Of a stretch of DNA of 17,732 nucleotides, positions 8,001 through 15,130 are shown piece by piece. Where the stretch lies: assembly GCA_937915065.1 (NCBI GenBank), contig CALDMR010000061.1, forward strand, positions 1 through 17,732. Reading direction: 5' to 3'. Positions within the stretch are counted from its first letter, which is position 1; every line of letters starts with the position of its first letter. This DNA is from an uncultured Clostridia bacterium (GTDB lineage Bacteria > Bacillota > Clostridia > Oscillospirales > Oscillospiraceae). The notes beneath the pieces are model-generated. The model was not told where the DNA came from. It saw nothing but the letters and a program-made list of their open reading frames with translations, and did not search any database. Both the position numbers and the translations under genes were made by a program.

Positions 8001-9200
8001 TCAATCCAGTACACAAAGTCTTGTGCAAACCTGCAGGGAGCGGGCGCGTTCTTCCAGCTCGGAAAGCTGCATACACGGCGTGATAAAGGCGGTTTCGCCC
8101 TCCCGGGAAAGGATCTCGCACTCCGGGAAAGCCGTCTCGACTGCCTTGATGGAATCCTTCACACGGAAATAGCAGCGCATGGACAGCGCCGTGGGAGGGG
8201 CGATTTTTGCGCCGTCCCAGACAGTCCAGCCGATTTTTTTCCGCTGGCCGCGATGCTGGGCCGCATCGATCACATCGGCCACCACAGCGCTGGCTGTGGG
8301 CAGTTTTCCCGCGCCGGGGCCATAAAACATGACCTCGCCCACGGCGTTCCCCCGCACCATAATGGCGTTGAACACATCTTCCACAGCGGCCATGGGATGC
8401 TGCTCCTGCACCAGATGGGGCGCCACATAGGCACTGATGCAACCGTTTTCACCCCGAACCACCCGGCCCAAAAGCTTCACGCGCCAGCCGGCCTGCTCCA
8501 CGATTTCCACATCCCGCAGCGTCACACCGGAGATCCCTACCGTGGGCACATGCTCCGGCGGCACTTCGCAGCCAAAGGCCAGATCCGCCAGAATGCAGAT
8601 CTTCCGGCAGGCATCGTGGCCTTCCACATCCGCCGTGGGATCCTGTTCCGCATAGCCCATCGCCTGGGCTTCCCGCAAAGCCGCTTCAAAGGTAACGCCG
8701 CCGCGCACCATGCGGGTAAGGATGTAGTTCGTCGTGCCGTTCAGGATCCCGAATACCTCTTCGATCTCATTGGCCGCCAGGCACTGCTGTATGGGGCGCA
8801 GCACCGGAATTCCTCCGCCCACAGCGGCCTCAAACAGATAATTCACATTCTTTTCTTCGGCAATCTTCAAAAGCTCGCAGCCGTGAACCGCCACCAATTC
8901 TTTGTTGGAGGTAACCACATGCTTCCCCGCCAGCAGGGCCCGCTTGGTGTAATCATATGCCACCTTCACACCGCCGATGGTTTCCGCCACCACATCCACC
9001 TCGGGGTCATTGACAATGACGTCAAAATCGTGGATCACCCTGTCTGCAAAGGGGCTGTCCGGAAAGTCCCGGATATCCAAAATATATTTCAGCTGAACCG
9101 GCTCGCCCAGGCGCTGCCCGATCAGCGCGCCGTTGGTCTGCAAAACCTCCGCCACGCCGGCGCCGACGGTGCCAAATCCCAACACTGCAATCGTGAGCAT
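8001..9200 (-). CDS. hom: Homoserine dehydrogenase
   Basis: This is the NAD(P)H-dependent enzyme reducing aspartate semialdehyde to homoserine, the branch towards threonine and methionine. The Rossmann fold starts at once with GFGTVG at 8-13. SNKE at 98-101, EAAVGGGIP at 124-132 and GILNGTTNYI at 151-160 are signature motifs. GYAEQDPTADVEGHDA at 182-197, followed by Lys200, covers the catalytic region. The tail from about residue 325 looks like a short ACT-type regulatory segment. At 399 residues it is at the short end of the ACT-containing forms. The ATG at 9200 has a GGAG site and lies 27 bases after the ACT-protein gene, consistent with cotranscription. Homoserine kinase and threonine synthase genes are not in the cluster. 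Confidence 0.96.
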   Translation of the reverse strand: MLTIAVLGFGTVGAGVAEVLQTNGALIGQRLGEPVQLKYILDIRDFPDSPFADRVIHDFDVIVNDPEVDVVAETIGGVKVAYDYTKRALLAGKHVVTSNKELVAVHGCELLKIAEEKNVNYLFEAAVGGGIPVLRPIQQCLAANEIEEVFGILNGTTNYILTRMVRGGVTFEAALREAQAMGYAEQDPTADVEGHDACRKICILADLAFGCEVPPEHVPTVGISGVTLRDVEIVEQAGWRVKLLGRVVRGENGCISAYVAPHLVQEQHPMAAVEDVFNAIMVRGNAVGEVMFYGPGAGKLPTASAVVADVIDAAQHRGQRKKIGWTVWDGAKIAPPTALSMRCYFRVKDSIKAVETAFPECEILSREGETAFITPCMQLSELEERARSLQVCTRLCVLD

Positions 9201-9227
9201 ACTTCTTCTCTCCTTACGCTTCTCTTC

Positions 9228-9668
9228 TTATCCCGCCAAAATCTCAAAGCGGATGATCTCATTTTCCGAAGACACCCGGTTGACCAGATCCTCCAGACTC
9301 TCCGTCATATCGGAAGTTTCCGCGGAAATGGTCACCGCGGCACAGCCATTGGTCGGAATGCTTTGGTTGATGGTCAGAATATTGGCGCCGGACGAAGCAA
9401 AAATGGCCAGCACCGTGGAAAGAACGCCGGGCTTATCCTTCAGCAGAGTGTAAAAGGTCAGAATACGCCCGGAGCGCATATTGTTGAAGGGCATGACCAT
9501 GTCCTTATACTTGTAAAACGCGCTGCGGCTGACCTCCGCGCGGCGGGTCGCCTCTCCCACAGTGAAGGCCTCGCCGGTCTCCAGCATGCGCTTGGCTTCC
9601 GCTACCTTCAGGAACACCTCGGGCAAGGCCCGCGCATCCACAATGTAGTATTTGGGCGTGACGCTCAT
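9228..9668 (-). CDS. ACT domain-containing protein, PheB/UPF0735 type
   Basis: The N-terminal half (about 5-65) includes EVFLKVAEAKRMLETGEAF and then an HTH-like stretch, EATRRAEVSRSAFYKYKD. The C-terminal half (about 70-146) is an ACT domain: TFYTLLKDKPGVLSTVLAIF followed by ANILTINQSIPTNGCAAVTI. This is the layout of the PheB-type family, which in Firmicutes often accompanies hom or pheA genes and is thought to sense amino acids. Its molecular role is not established. I chose the ATG at 9668 (146 residues) because AGAGG lies eight bases before it; an in-frame GTG at 9677 would place that site too close. It is the first gene of the operon with hom and lysC. Confidence 0.9.
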   Translation of the reverse strand: MSVTPKYYIVDARALPEVFLKVAEAKRMLETGEAFTVGEATRRAEVSRSAFYKYKDMVMPFNNMRSGRILTFYTLLKDKPGVLSTVLAIFASSGANILTINQSIPTNGCAAVTISAETSDMTESLEDLVNRVSSENEIIRFEILAG

Positions 9669-9708
9669 ATTGTCCACCTCTCAAAAGCATTTGTTTTTAA
9701 CATGCTCC

Positions 9709-9737
9709 ATTGTAGCACAGTGCTCCCACCCCCGCAA
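9709..9737 (-). promoter_or_regulatory. Promoter of the ACT-hom-lysC operon
   Basis: On the minus strand, TTGCGG (9737-9732), a 17-base spacer and TACAAT (9714-9709) with an extended TGC before the -10. The predicted start leaves a leader of only about 35 bases, too short for a riboswitch or T-box. Confidence 0.65.
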
Positions 9738-9873
9738 TCGTATATATGACAAAAAAACGAATGGGAAGTTTTTTATTTTGGCACTTTCGACGGTTTCTCC
9801 CGGCATTTCAAAAGCAACACCCCCTCCGCTCCTCCATATCCCGCAGATGATCGCCCGCCGCAGCAAAAAAACA

Positions 9874-9902
9874 TTGCTTTTTCACGGGCCCTGGCGTACA
9901 GT
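9874..9902 (+). promoter_or_regulatory. Candidate promoter for the VanX-like lipoprotein gene
   Basis: TTGCTT, a 17-base spacer and TACAGT lie about 40 bases before the start codon. The remainder of the roughly 270-base gap between the divergent genes (9669-9941) shows nothing else I can name. Confidence 0.4.
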
Positions 9903-9941
9903 GTTTCTCAGAGAGTACTGCCGAAATACGAGGTGTTTTTC

Positions 9942-10655
9942 ATGAAATATATGTCTTTGCTCCCGATACTTGCCCTGCTGCTGTGCGCCTGCGGCGCCCC
10001 CCAGGATCTCCCATACTCCACCGAAGCCTCCTCCGCTCCCGAAGAAATTCTCCCGCCTCCGGAACAGGAACCGGCGCCCCCGCCCGAAACGCAGCCCCTT
10101 CCTCCGCCGGAGGACACCGACTTCGTCCTGGTGACAGATTATCTGCCCACCGTTGCAGTGGATTTGAAATATGCCACATCCGACAATTTCACCGGCAGCG
10201 TGATCTACGATTTCTCCGGCGCCTATCTGCGCTACGGCACCGTCCAAAAACTGCAGGCAGTTATGGAGGATCTGGACGCGGCGGGCTACACCTTGAAAAT
10301 CTGGGATGCCTTCCGTCCCACCGCAGCCCAGTTCAAGCTTTGGGAAGTCTGCACCGATCCCATGTATGTCTCCGATCCCCACCAGGGCTTCTCCTCCCAC
10401 AGCCGCGGCAACACCCTGGATGTGACCTTGCTCCGGAGCGACGGCAGCGCCGTGGAAATGCCCACCGGATTTGATGATTTTTCCGCCCTGGCCGACCGGG
10501 ATTACAGCGACGTTCCCTCCCCCGCCGCAGACAATGCCCGCTATCTGGAGACTGTGATGACAGAGCATGGTTTTCGTCCCTACCAGGGAGAGTGGTGGCA
10601 CTTTTCCGACACGGATTCCTATGAAGTAGATCAAACCTTTCAGCCGCCCCAATAA
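9942..10655 (+). CDS. D-alanyl-D-alanine dipeptidase (VanX-type, M15D) lipoprotein
   Basis: The 237-residue protein has a lipoprotein signal ending in LLLCAC, with Cys17 the likely lipidated residue. A Pro/Glu-rich linker to about residue 58 leads to a VanX-like zinc peptidase domain. The expected residues are present: Arg125 in AFRP, His153 and Asp160 in SSHSRGNTLDV, and Glu217 and His220 in GEWWHF. It would hydrolyse D-Ala-D-Ala outside the membrane, pointing to wall-precursor turnover or recycling; no vanH, vanA or VanRS-like genes lie nearby. I chose the ATG at 9942 because GAGG precedes it by eight bases; a GTG at 9933 overlaps that site. It is transcribed alone, convergent with desulfoferrodoxin. 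Confidence 0.9.
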   Translation: MKYMSLLPILALLLCACGAPQDLPYSTEASSAPEEILPPPEQEPAPPPETQPLPPPEDTDFVLVTDYLPTVAVDLKYATSDNFTGSVIYDFSGAYLRYGTVQKLQAVMEDLDAAGYTLKIWDAFRPTAAQFKLWEVCTDPMYVSDPHQGFSSHSRGNTLDVTLLRSDGSAVEMPTGFDDFSALADRDYSDVPSPAADNARYLETVMTEHGFRPYQGEWWHFSDTDSYEVDQTFQPPQ

Positions 10656-10660
10656 ACGCA

Positions 10661-10696
10661 AAAAACGGGCGCAGCCCTGTGGCTGCGCCCGTTTTT
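10661..10696. terminator. Bidirectional terminator between the VanX-like and desulfoferrodoxin genes
   Basis: The arms at 10661-10676 and 10681-10696 (CGGGCGCAGCC / GGCTGCGCCCG core) have a four-base loop, an A-run on the left and a T-run on the right. The 16-bp stem can serve both convergent genes. Confidence 0.92.
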
Positions 10697-10721
10697 CAGA
10701 TTTTAGCAGATACCGGGAAGC

Positions 10722-11099
10722 TTACAGTTCCTTCTTCCACAAACCATGCAGGTTGCAGTATTCATAAGCAGCAACGGCCTTCTCGCCTTCTGCCAGCGCA
10801 AAAACAGCCTTGGGCTCGCCGGTGTGATCCAGCTCCTTGCGCTGCATACCATGATTCGTTTCCAGGGCGATCCAGCCGATGTGGTGCTCCTCCAGCATGG
10901 GATGGGCCACGGAACCCACGGTGACCGTGACGATGTTGCCGTTGACCTCTACCACAGGCACATGCTTTTCCTGGGCAGCGTCAGTGGTGTTGGCCTCCAG
11001 CGCACGCATGGGCTGGCCGCAGCAGGACAGCGTGCCGCCACCCTGCTCCACAATTCCTACAATAATACCACAGTGATCGCAGCGATAAAACTTTGCCAT
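10722..11099 (-). CDS. dfx: Desulfoferrodoxin (superoxide reductase)
   Basis: This 125-residue two-domain enzyme reduces superoxide to hydrogen peroxide without making oxygen, a typical defence of anaerobes. The N-terminal desulforedoxin domain has all four iron ligands: Cys7, Cys10, Cys26 and Cys27. The catalytic domain has the His4-Cys iron site: His46 in EKHVP, His66 in AHPM, His72 or His73 in EHHIGW, and Cys115 and His118 in CNLHG. The ATG at 11099 follows AAAGGAG. An in-frame extension to a GTG at 11153 lacks a good ribosome site and does not match the family. It is divergent from the Crp/Fnr regulator, which may control it. Confidence 0.96.
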   Translation of the reverse strand: MAKFYRCDHCGIIVGIVEQGGGTLSCCGQPMRALEANTTDAAQEKHVPVVEVNGNIVTVTVGSVAHPMLEEHHIGWIALETNHGMQRKELDHTGEPKAVFALAEGEKAVAAYEYCNLHGLWKKEL

Positions 11100-11179
11100 T
11101 GAAAAAACTCCTTTCAACAATACCCATTTCTTCAGGCGATCCCTCAGCCGCACAGCGGGGAGACCGGCCTTTTTACGAT

Positions 11180-11185
11180 TTTATA
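11180..11185 (-). promoter_or_regulatory. Candidate -10 box for desulfoferrodoxin
   Basis: TATAAA on the minus strand, about 80 bases before the gene, with no good -35 at 16-18 bases. A weak -35 would fit activator dependence. The GC-rich leader between it and the gene matches no riboswitch I recognise. Confidence 0.3.
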
Positions 11186-11205
11186 CAAGGCTTTTCAGAA
11201 AGCCC

Positions 11206-11234
11206 TTTACTTTTGGATGAATTTAGTATATCAT
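11206..11234 (+). promoter_or_regulatory. Candidate promoter for the Crp/Fnr regulator gene
   Basis: TTTACT (11206-11211), a 17-base spacer and TATCAT (11229-11234). The predicted start near 11241 lies just before the 18-bp palindrome. A second -10-like TATATT at 11273 lacks a good -35. Confidence 0.45.
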
Positions 11235-11251
11235 AACGACGGCGCAATTTC

Positions 11252-11269
11252 CTGTTGCATACGCAACAG
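11252..11269. promoter_or_regulatory. Perfect 18-bp palindrome, candidate Crp/Fnr operator
   Basis: CTGTTGC and GCAACAG are perfect seven-base arms around ATAC. The inner GTTGC-N4-GCAAC has the five-base arm, four-base gap geometry of Crp/Fnr sites. It lies upstream of a Crp/Fnr gene, immediately downstream of its predicted promoter, a position suiting self-repression. Confidence 0.55.
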
Positions 11270-11324
11270 CGTTATATTTTTCTTGATCCTTTGCGCACTC
11301 ATCCGAATTTGGGAGGAACCGACC

Positions 11325-11975
11325 ATGGAATTCCAATGCAGCAAGATTTTTCAGGGCATCACAGATGCCGATTGCCGGGCCATGATGGAGTGCTTTAACG
11401 CCCACGAACGCCGGTACAGCGCAGGCCAGACCATTTGCGAATACAATCAGGGATCTACTCTGGTGGGTATTTTGGAACAGGGCAGCGCATCTCTGATCCG
11501 GATCGACGTCTACGGCATCCGCACCATCCTGGAAACCCTGGTTCCCGGCGAAGTATTCGGCGAAGTGCTGGCTTTCTCCGGCTTGTCGGAAGACAGCATC
11601 TCCGTGGTATGCGACAAGGACTCCACAGTGCTGTTTTTTGATTATAACCACATCACCAGCCCCTGCGGCAACGCCTGTTTGAAGCATACCACGCTGATTG
11701 AAAACCTGTTTCGTCTGATCTCCCGCAAAACCATGGCGCTGAGCGAGCGCATCGAAGTGCTCAGCCGCCGCACCATCCGCGATAAACTCCTTTGTTATTT
11801 TTCCCTGCAGGCCACGCGGCAGAACAGCCACTCTTTCGAACTGCCCTTTTCCGTCAGCGCCCTGGCTGATTACATCTGCTCCGACCGCAGCGCCATGATG
11901 CGGGAAATGAAAAACATGCGGCAAAGCGGCCTGATCGAAGCCGACGGCCGAAAAATCACCCTTCTGCTGCAATGA
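11325..11975 (+). CDS. Crp/Fnr-family transcriptional regulator
   Basis: The 216-residue protein has an N-terminal cyclic-nucleotide-binding-like beta-roll (about 30-110), with GILEQGSASLIRIDVYG and ETLVPGEVFGEVLAFSG. A linking helix follows, then a C-terminal helix-turn-helix (about 177-205) in which ALADYICSDRSAMMREMKNM is the recognition unit. Of nine cysteines, Cys114 and Cys118 (PCGNAC) lie just before the dimer helix, as I recall from other clostridial members; whether they bind a cofactor is open. The N-terminal four-cysteine pattern of true Fnr is absent. The ATG at 11325 follows GGGAGGA by seven bases; an in-frame extension to 11217 would run through the palindrome and lacks family likeness. 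It is divergent from desulfoferrodoxin. Effector and targets are unknown. Confidence 0.92.
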   Translation: MEFQCSKIFQGITDADCRAMMECFNAHERRYSAGQTICEYNQGSTLVGILEQGSASLIRIDVYGIRTILETLVPGEVFGEVLAFSGLSEDSISVVCDKDSTVLFFDYNHITSPCGNACLKHTTLIENLFRLISRKTMALSERIEVLSRRTIRDKLLCYFSLQATRQNSHSFELPFSVSALADYICSDRSAMMREMKNMRQSGLIEADGRKITLLLQ

Positions 11976-12008
11976 ATCCACACTCAGAAAACCCAATATT
12001 ACCGCATA

Positions 12009-12052
12009 AAAAGCGCCGCCCCACAGCTATCCAACTGTGGGGCGGCGCTTTT
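12009..12052. terminator. Bidirectional terminator between the Crp/Fnr gene and the PBP gene
   Basis: An 18-bp perfect stem (12009-12026 with 12035-12052, GCGCCGCCCCACAG core) has an eight-base loop and A/T flanks on both sides. It separates two convergent genes and ends six bases from the PBP stop. Confidence 0.92.
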
Positions 12053-12057
12053 GAAAT

Positions 12058-14550
12058 TCATGTTTCACCGTCAGGCTCTGTCGGGGCCTCGGGATCCGGA
12101 GGATCAACAGGAACCGAGGGATCTGTCGGTTCTTCCGGATTGTTTGGATCTATGGGCTGATCCGGATCCACAGGCTGGTTGGGGTCCGTGGGCTCTTCCG
12201 GCGTCACCGTGCCTTCTGTGTGCAGCTGGCACTGTTTTTCCGCGGTCTGCAGCGCAGCCAGGTGGAACGCTTCATCCCGGCAGCCCGCAGTGGCGGCCAC
12301 GCCTTCGCGCTGATAATCCACCGCAGACTTTTCCGTGACCTGCTCTGCCGGGCAGAAAGCCGTTGCCGGCGCATCGCCCTCCGTGCACCACTGGATCGCC
12401 ACATGGCAGCTGCAGGTCTCCGTGGGCGCCGTACCGGAAACGACCTCCACCGTATGCACCCGGCTGCCGCGCACATCTGCGGCGCACAGGCCCGTGGCCA
12501 GCTTACCGCAGTCCATACACACCGACACATTGGTCAGGCCGCTGTCCACGGAGAAGAAGCTCTTATTGGGCAAATTGGCGTGAACCTTGCTCATCACCTT
12601 GCGGAACAGCTGGGCCGAGGGGTTGCCGGAGGCATTGATCTTCACATTGACCTCATAGCCCGTCCATACAGCAGCCACATAGTAGGGAGTGTACCCCACA
12701 AAGTAGCGGTCAAAGTTATCGGTAGTCGTACCCGTTTTACCGGCCACAGTCATACCGGAGAACCCGGCGCTGCCGCCGGTGCCGGAGGTAATGACCTGGC
12801 GCAGATATTTGTTCATGAAATAAGCCGTCGTTTCCTTCATGGCCTGCCAGGAATCCGCCTGGTTGTCCAGGATGGTCTTTCCGTCCTGATCGGTCACTTT
12901 TGTATAGGTACGCGGTTCGTTGTAAACGCCCTTATTGGCAAAGGTGGCGTAGGCTGCGGCCATCTCCACCGTGCTCACGCCCCGGGTCAGGCCGCCCAGG
13001 CCCATGGACGCAGAGTTCATATCGTTGCGGTTGGGATTGTCCTCCGCCGACACCAGGCTGGAGAAGCCCAGCTTCTCCGTCATGAAATCATAAGATTCCT
13101 GAACGCCCAGCCCTTCCACCACCCGCACAGCGCAGGGGTTCAGCGAGCTGGCGATGGCTTTATCCACCGTCACCAAGCCGTCGTAATAGGGGTGAGAGTT
13201 CACAGGCCAGGCCCTGCCGTTCAGGGAACGCACAGGCGCGTCGTCGATGGCAGACGCCGGAGTGATGGTGCCGTTATCCAACGCGGGGGCATAGGCGGCA
13301 ATGGGCTTAATGGCACTACCGCACTGGCGCTTGGCTGTAGCGTAGTTGAACAGGCGGCTGCCCTGCTTTTCGCCGATATCGCCGGCCATAGCCACAATAT
13401 TGCCCGTATAGGGGTCTATGATCGTGATGGCCGACTTCATATCATATCCTTTGGAGGAATACGGCAGGTTTTCCCGGTTGTTATACACTTCATCCACAGA
13501 TGCCTGCACATTCAGGTTCTGGGTGCAGTAAATCTGCAATCCGCCGTAATACACCATCTGCGTGGCCATTTCCTTGGTATAGCCCTTCTCCTCCTGCAAA
13601 TCGGCGATCACATCGTTGATCAGCTGATCCACAAACCAGGAATAATACGCAGAATCATCCCCGTCATCATCACCGGAGGTGAACACCAGTTCCTGGGCTG
13701 CGGCTTCGTTGTACTCCGCCTCGGTAATCAGTCCCTGATCATACATCTCAGCCAGAATGGTATCCTTGCGCTTCAGATTATTCTGCAGCTGCTTCTCCGT
13801 GCCGTAAGGATCATACAGGGAGGGGTTGTTCGTAATACCGATCAAATCGGCGCATTCTGCCAGGGTCAGTTCCGACACATCCTTGCCAAAATAGGTCTTG
13901 GCGGCAGTGTTGACGCCGGTACAGCCGTGGCCCAGATAAATATTGTTCAGATACAGCTCCAGAATGTCTTCCTTGGAATGGGTCTTTTCAAAATCCAGGG
14001 CCCGGAAAATCTCGGTGATCTTCCGTTTCACGGTACCTTCCTTATCGCCGGTGATATTCTTGATGGTCTGCTGGGTCAGGGTCGAGCCGCCGAATGTGCT
14101 GTCGAAGCCCACAAAAAGGTTGACCACAGCCTTGCCCGTGCGCAGCCAGTCCACACCGTTATGGCTGCGGAAGCGGCGATCTTCGATGGCAATGGCCGCC
14201 TCGGAGAGATACTCCGGCATCTGGTCATAGTCGACCCAGATGCTGTTGGTGCCGCCGTGCAGTGTTTCCAGTTCTTCCCACTCGCCCTGATCATTTTCAC
14301 AAAACACAACAGAACTCTGAGACATGGAGATCTCAGACACATCCACATGAGCATTGGGAATGATACAGGTCGCCAGATACACCGCAAAAATACCTGTAAA
14401 AATCACGCCTGTACATATAAAGATCAAAAGCAGCGACTTGATCGCAAACCAAACAGAAGAGCGTCCCCTCCGCTTTCCGCGGCGGCGCGGCGGCGTATCT
14501 TGACGGTTCCTGCCCGGTTCACTGTGCTGAGAACGATGCTGTTCTTCCAT
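12058..14550 (-). CDS. Class A penicillin-binding protein (transglycosylase/transpeptidase)
   Basis: The 830-residue bifunctional enzyme polymerises and cross-links peptidoglycan at the outer membrane face. A basic cytoplasmic tail (1-33) precedes one membrane segment (about 34-61). The GT51 domain has catalytic Glu123 in AIEDRRFRSH, GGSTLTQQ at 154-161 and NNIYLG at 202-207. The transpeptidase domain has SAIK at 412-415 (nucleophile Ser412), SLN at 469-471 and KTG at 605-607. After residue 670 comes an extension with nine cysteines (678 to 774), then a Pro/Asp/Glu tail (about 785-830) with repeated DPxxP-like units. The ATG at 14550 has an AGGAGG site eight bases away. It is transcribed alone from a strong promoter, divergent from the DUF1292 genes. 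It is PBP1A-like; I do not assign a specific ponA/pbpF name. Confidence 0.96.
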   Translation of the reverse strand: MEEQHRSQHSEPGRNRQDTPPRRRGKRRGRSSVWFAIKSLLLIFICTGVIFTGIFAVYLATCIIPNAHVDVSEISMSQSSVVFCENDQGEWEELETLHGGTNSIWVDYDQMPEYLSEAAIAIEDRRFRSHNGVDWLRTGKAVVNLFVGFDSTFGGSTLTQQTIKNITGDKEGTVKRKITEIFRALDFEKTHSKEDILELYLNNIYLGHGCTGVNTAAKTYFGKDVSELTLAECADLIGITNNPSLYDPYGTEKQLQNNLKRKDTILAEMYDQGLITEAEYNEAAAQELVFTSGDDDGDDSAYYSWFVDQLINDVIADLQEEKGYTKEMATQMVYYGGLQIYCTQNLNVQASVDEVYNNRENLPYSSKGYDMKSAITIIDPYTGNIVAMAGDIGEKQGSRLFNYATAKRQCGSAIKPIAAYAPALDNGTITPASAIDDAPVRSLNGRAWPVNSHPYYDGLVTVDKAIASSLNPCAVRVVEGLGVQESYDFMTEKLGFSSLVSAEDNPNRNDMNSASMGLGGLTRGVSTVEMAAAYATFANKGVYNEPRTYTKVTDQDGKTILDNQADSWQAMKETTAYFMNKYLRQVITSGTGGSAGFSGMTVAGKTGTTTDNFDRYFVGYTPYYVAAVWTGYEVNVKINASGNPSAQLFRKVMSKVHANLPNKSFFSVDSGLTNVSVCMDCGKLATGLCAADVRGSRVHTVEVVSGTAPTETCSCHVAIQWCTEGDAPATAFCPAEQVTEKSAVDYQREGVAATAGCRDEAFHLAALQTAEKQCQLHTEGTVTPEEPTDPNQPVDPDQPIDPNNPEEPTDPSVPVDPPDPEAPTEPDGET

Positions 14551-14619
14551 GCAGAAAACCTCCTTTTTCCATAATATTCAAACTATTTTTTCCTCATTAA
14601 CGCATACACGTACTACGCC

Positions 14620-14648
14620 ATTAGAACCAGTATAACACAGTCTGTCAA
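14620..14648 (-). promoter_or_regulatory. Strong sigma-A promoter of the PBP gene
   Basis: On the minus strand, perfect TTGACA (14648-14643), a 17-base spacer and TCTAAT (14625-14620). The start predicted about 60 bases before the ATG gives a short AT-rich leader. Confidence 0.75.
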
Positions 14649-14714
14649 TCCCGTCCACTGTATGCGCTCATTTGGCCGCAGCAAGCGGGCAGATGGGAAA
14701 GAAAAATTTAACTC

Positions 14715-14743
14715 TTGCTTTTTCTGTTCGCAGACAGTACAAT
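14715..14743 (+). promoter_or_regulatory. Promoter of the DUF1292 gene pair
   Basis: TTGCTT, a 17-base spacer and TACAAT lie about 45 bases before the first DUF1292 start. It is divergent from the PBP promoter, with roughly 65 bases between the two -35 boxes. Confidence 0.6.
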
Positions 14744-14788
14744 ACGAATAGATTCCAACGAATACAGAACAAAGGAGACACCCATTCC

Positions 14789-15085
14789 ATGAGTGAAGAA
14801 TTTGGCCCTGATTTTCTGACCGTGACCGACGAAGACGGCAATGAGCTGGTGCTGGAGTATGTGGATACCCTGGTGCATAACGGTCAGACATATACCGCCT
14901 TTTTCCCCGCAGTAGAGGAGGGCGCCGATGAAGAAGAAGCCGACTACGGTCTGGTGATCCTGAAAACCATCATGGAGGACGGCGAGGAATTGCTCTCCAC
15001 CCTGGACAGCGACGAGGAACTGGCCGAGATTTACGATCTGTTTTCTGAACAGCTGTTTGAAGAGGACGAGGACGACGGCAACTGA
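14789..15085 (+). CDS. DUF1292 (YrzB-like) acidic protein, first of a pair
   Basis: The 98-residue, strongly acidic protein has the DUF1292 pattern: a start like FLTVTDEDGNELVLEYVDT, a middle strand GQTYTAFFPAVEE, then DYGLVILKTIMEDGEE and a closing helix rich in Glu. The family is widespread in Firmicutes and often sits near cell-division or RNA-metabolism genes, but its role is unknown. I chose the ATG at 14789, with AAAGGAG 11-12 bases upstream; in-frame sequence before it overlaps the promoter. It is 45 bases from a second family member and shares its promoter. No membrane segment or signal peptide is seen. Confidence 0.88.
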   Translation: MSEEFGPDFLTVTDEDGNELVLEYVDTLVHNGQTYTAFFPAVEEGADEEEADYGLVILKTIMEDGEELLSTLDSDEELAEIYDLFSEQLFEEDEDDGN

Positions 15086-15130
15086 CAACGTCCCATTCCA
15101 AAACGATCAACCGATAAAGGAGCCTGCGCC

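Noticed and set aside
7887..9749. 620-codon open frame on the plus strand across hom, the ACT gene and both ends
   Set aside because: It is antisense to two clear enzymes with full motifs, and its protein is His/Arg/Pro-rich noise typical of shadow frames.
9862..9878. AGCAA/TTGCT inverted repeat upstream of the VanX-like gene as an operator
   Set aside because: Arms of only five bases around an A-run in an AT-rich patch; no linked regulator or second copy.
9942..10655. Vancomycin resistance cluster suggested by the VanX-like protein
   Set aside because: No ligase, dehydrogenase or two-component genes nearby, and the protein is a lipoprotein.
11100..11153. N-terminal extension of desulfoferrodoxin from a GTG
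   Set aside because: The ATG at 11099 has a proper AAAGGAG site and gives the exact family N-terminus.
11188..11210. GGCTTT-TCAG-AAAGCC hairpin between dfx and the Crp/Fnr gene as a terminator
   Set aside because: Only a 6-bp stem, broken T-run, and no gene upstream for it to end on either strand.
12220..14574. Very long open frame (784 codons) antisense to the PBP gene
   Set aside because: It mirrors the codon use of the PBP gene, has no family likeness or ribosome site, and the PBP motifs are unambiguous.
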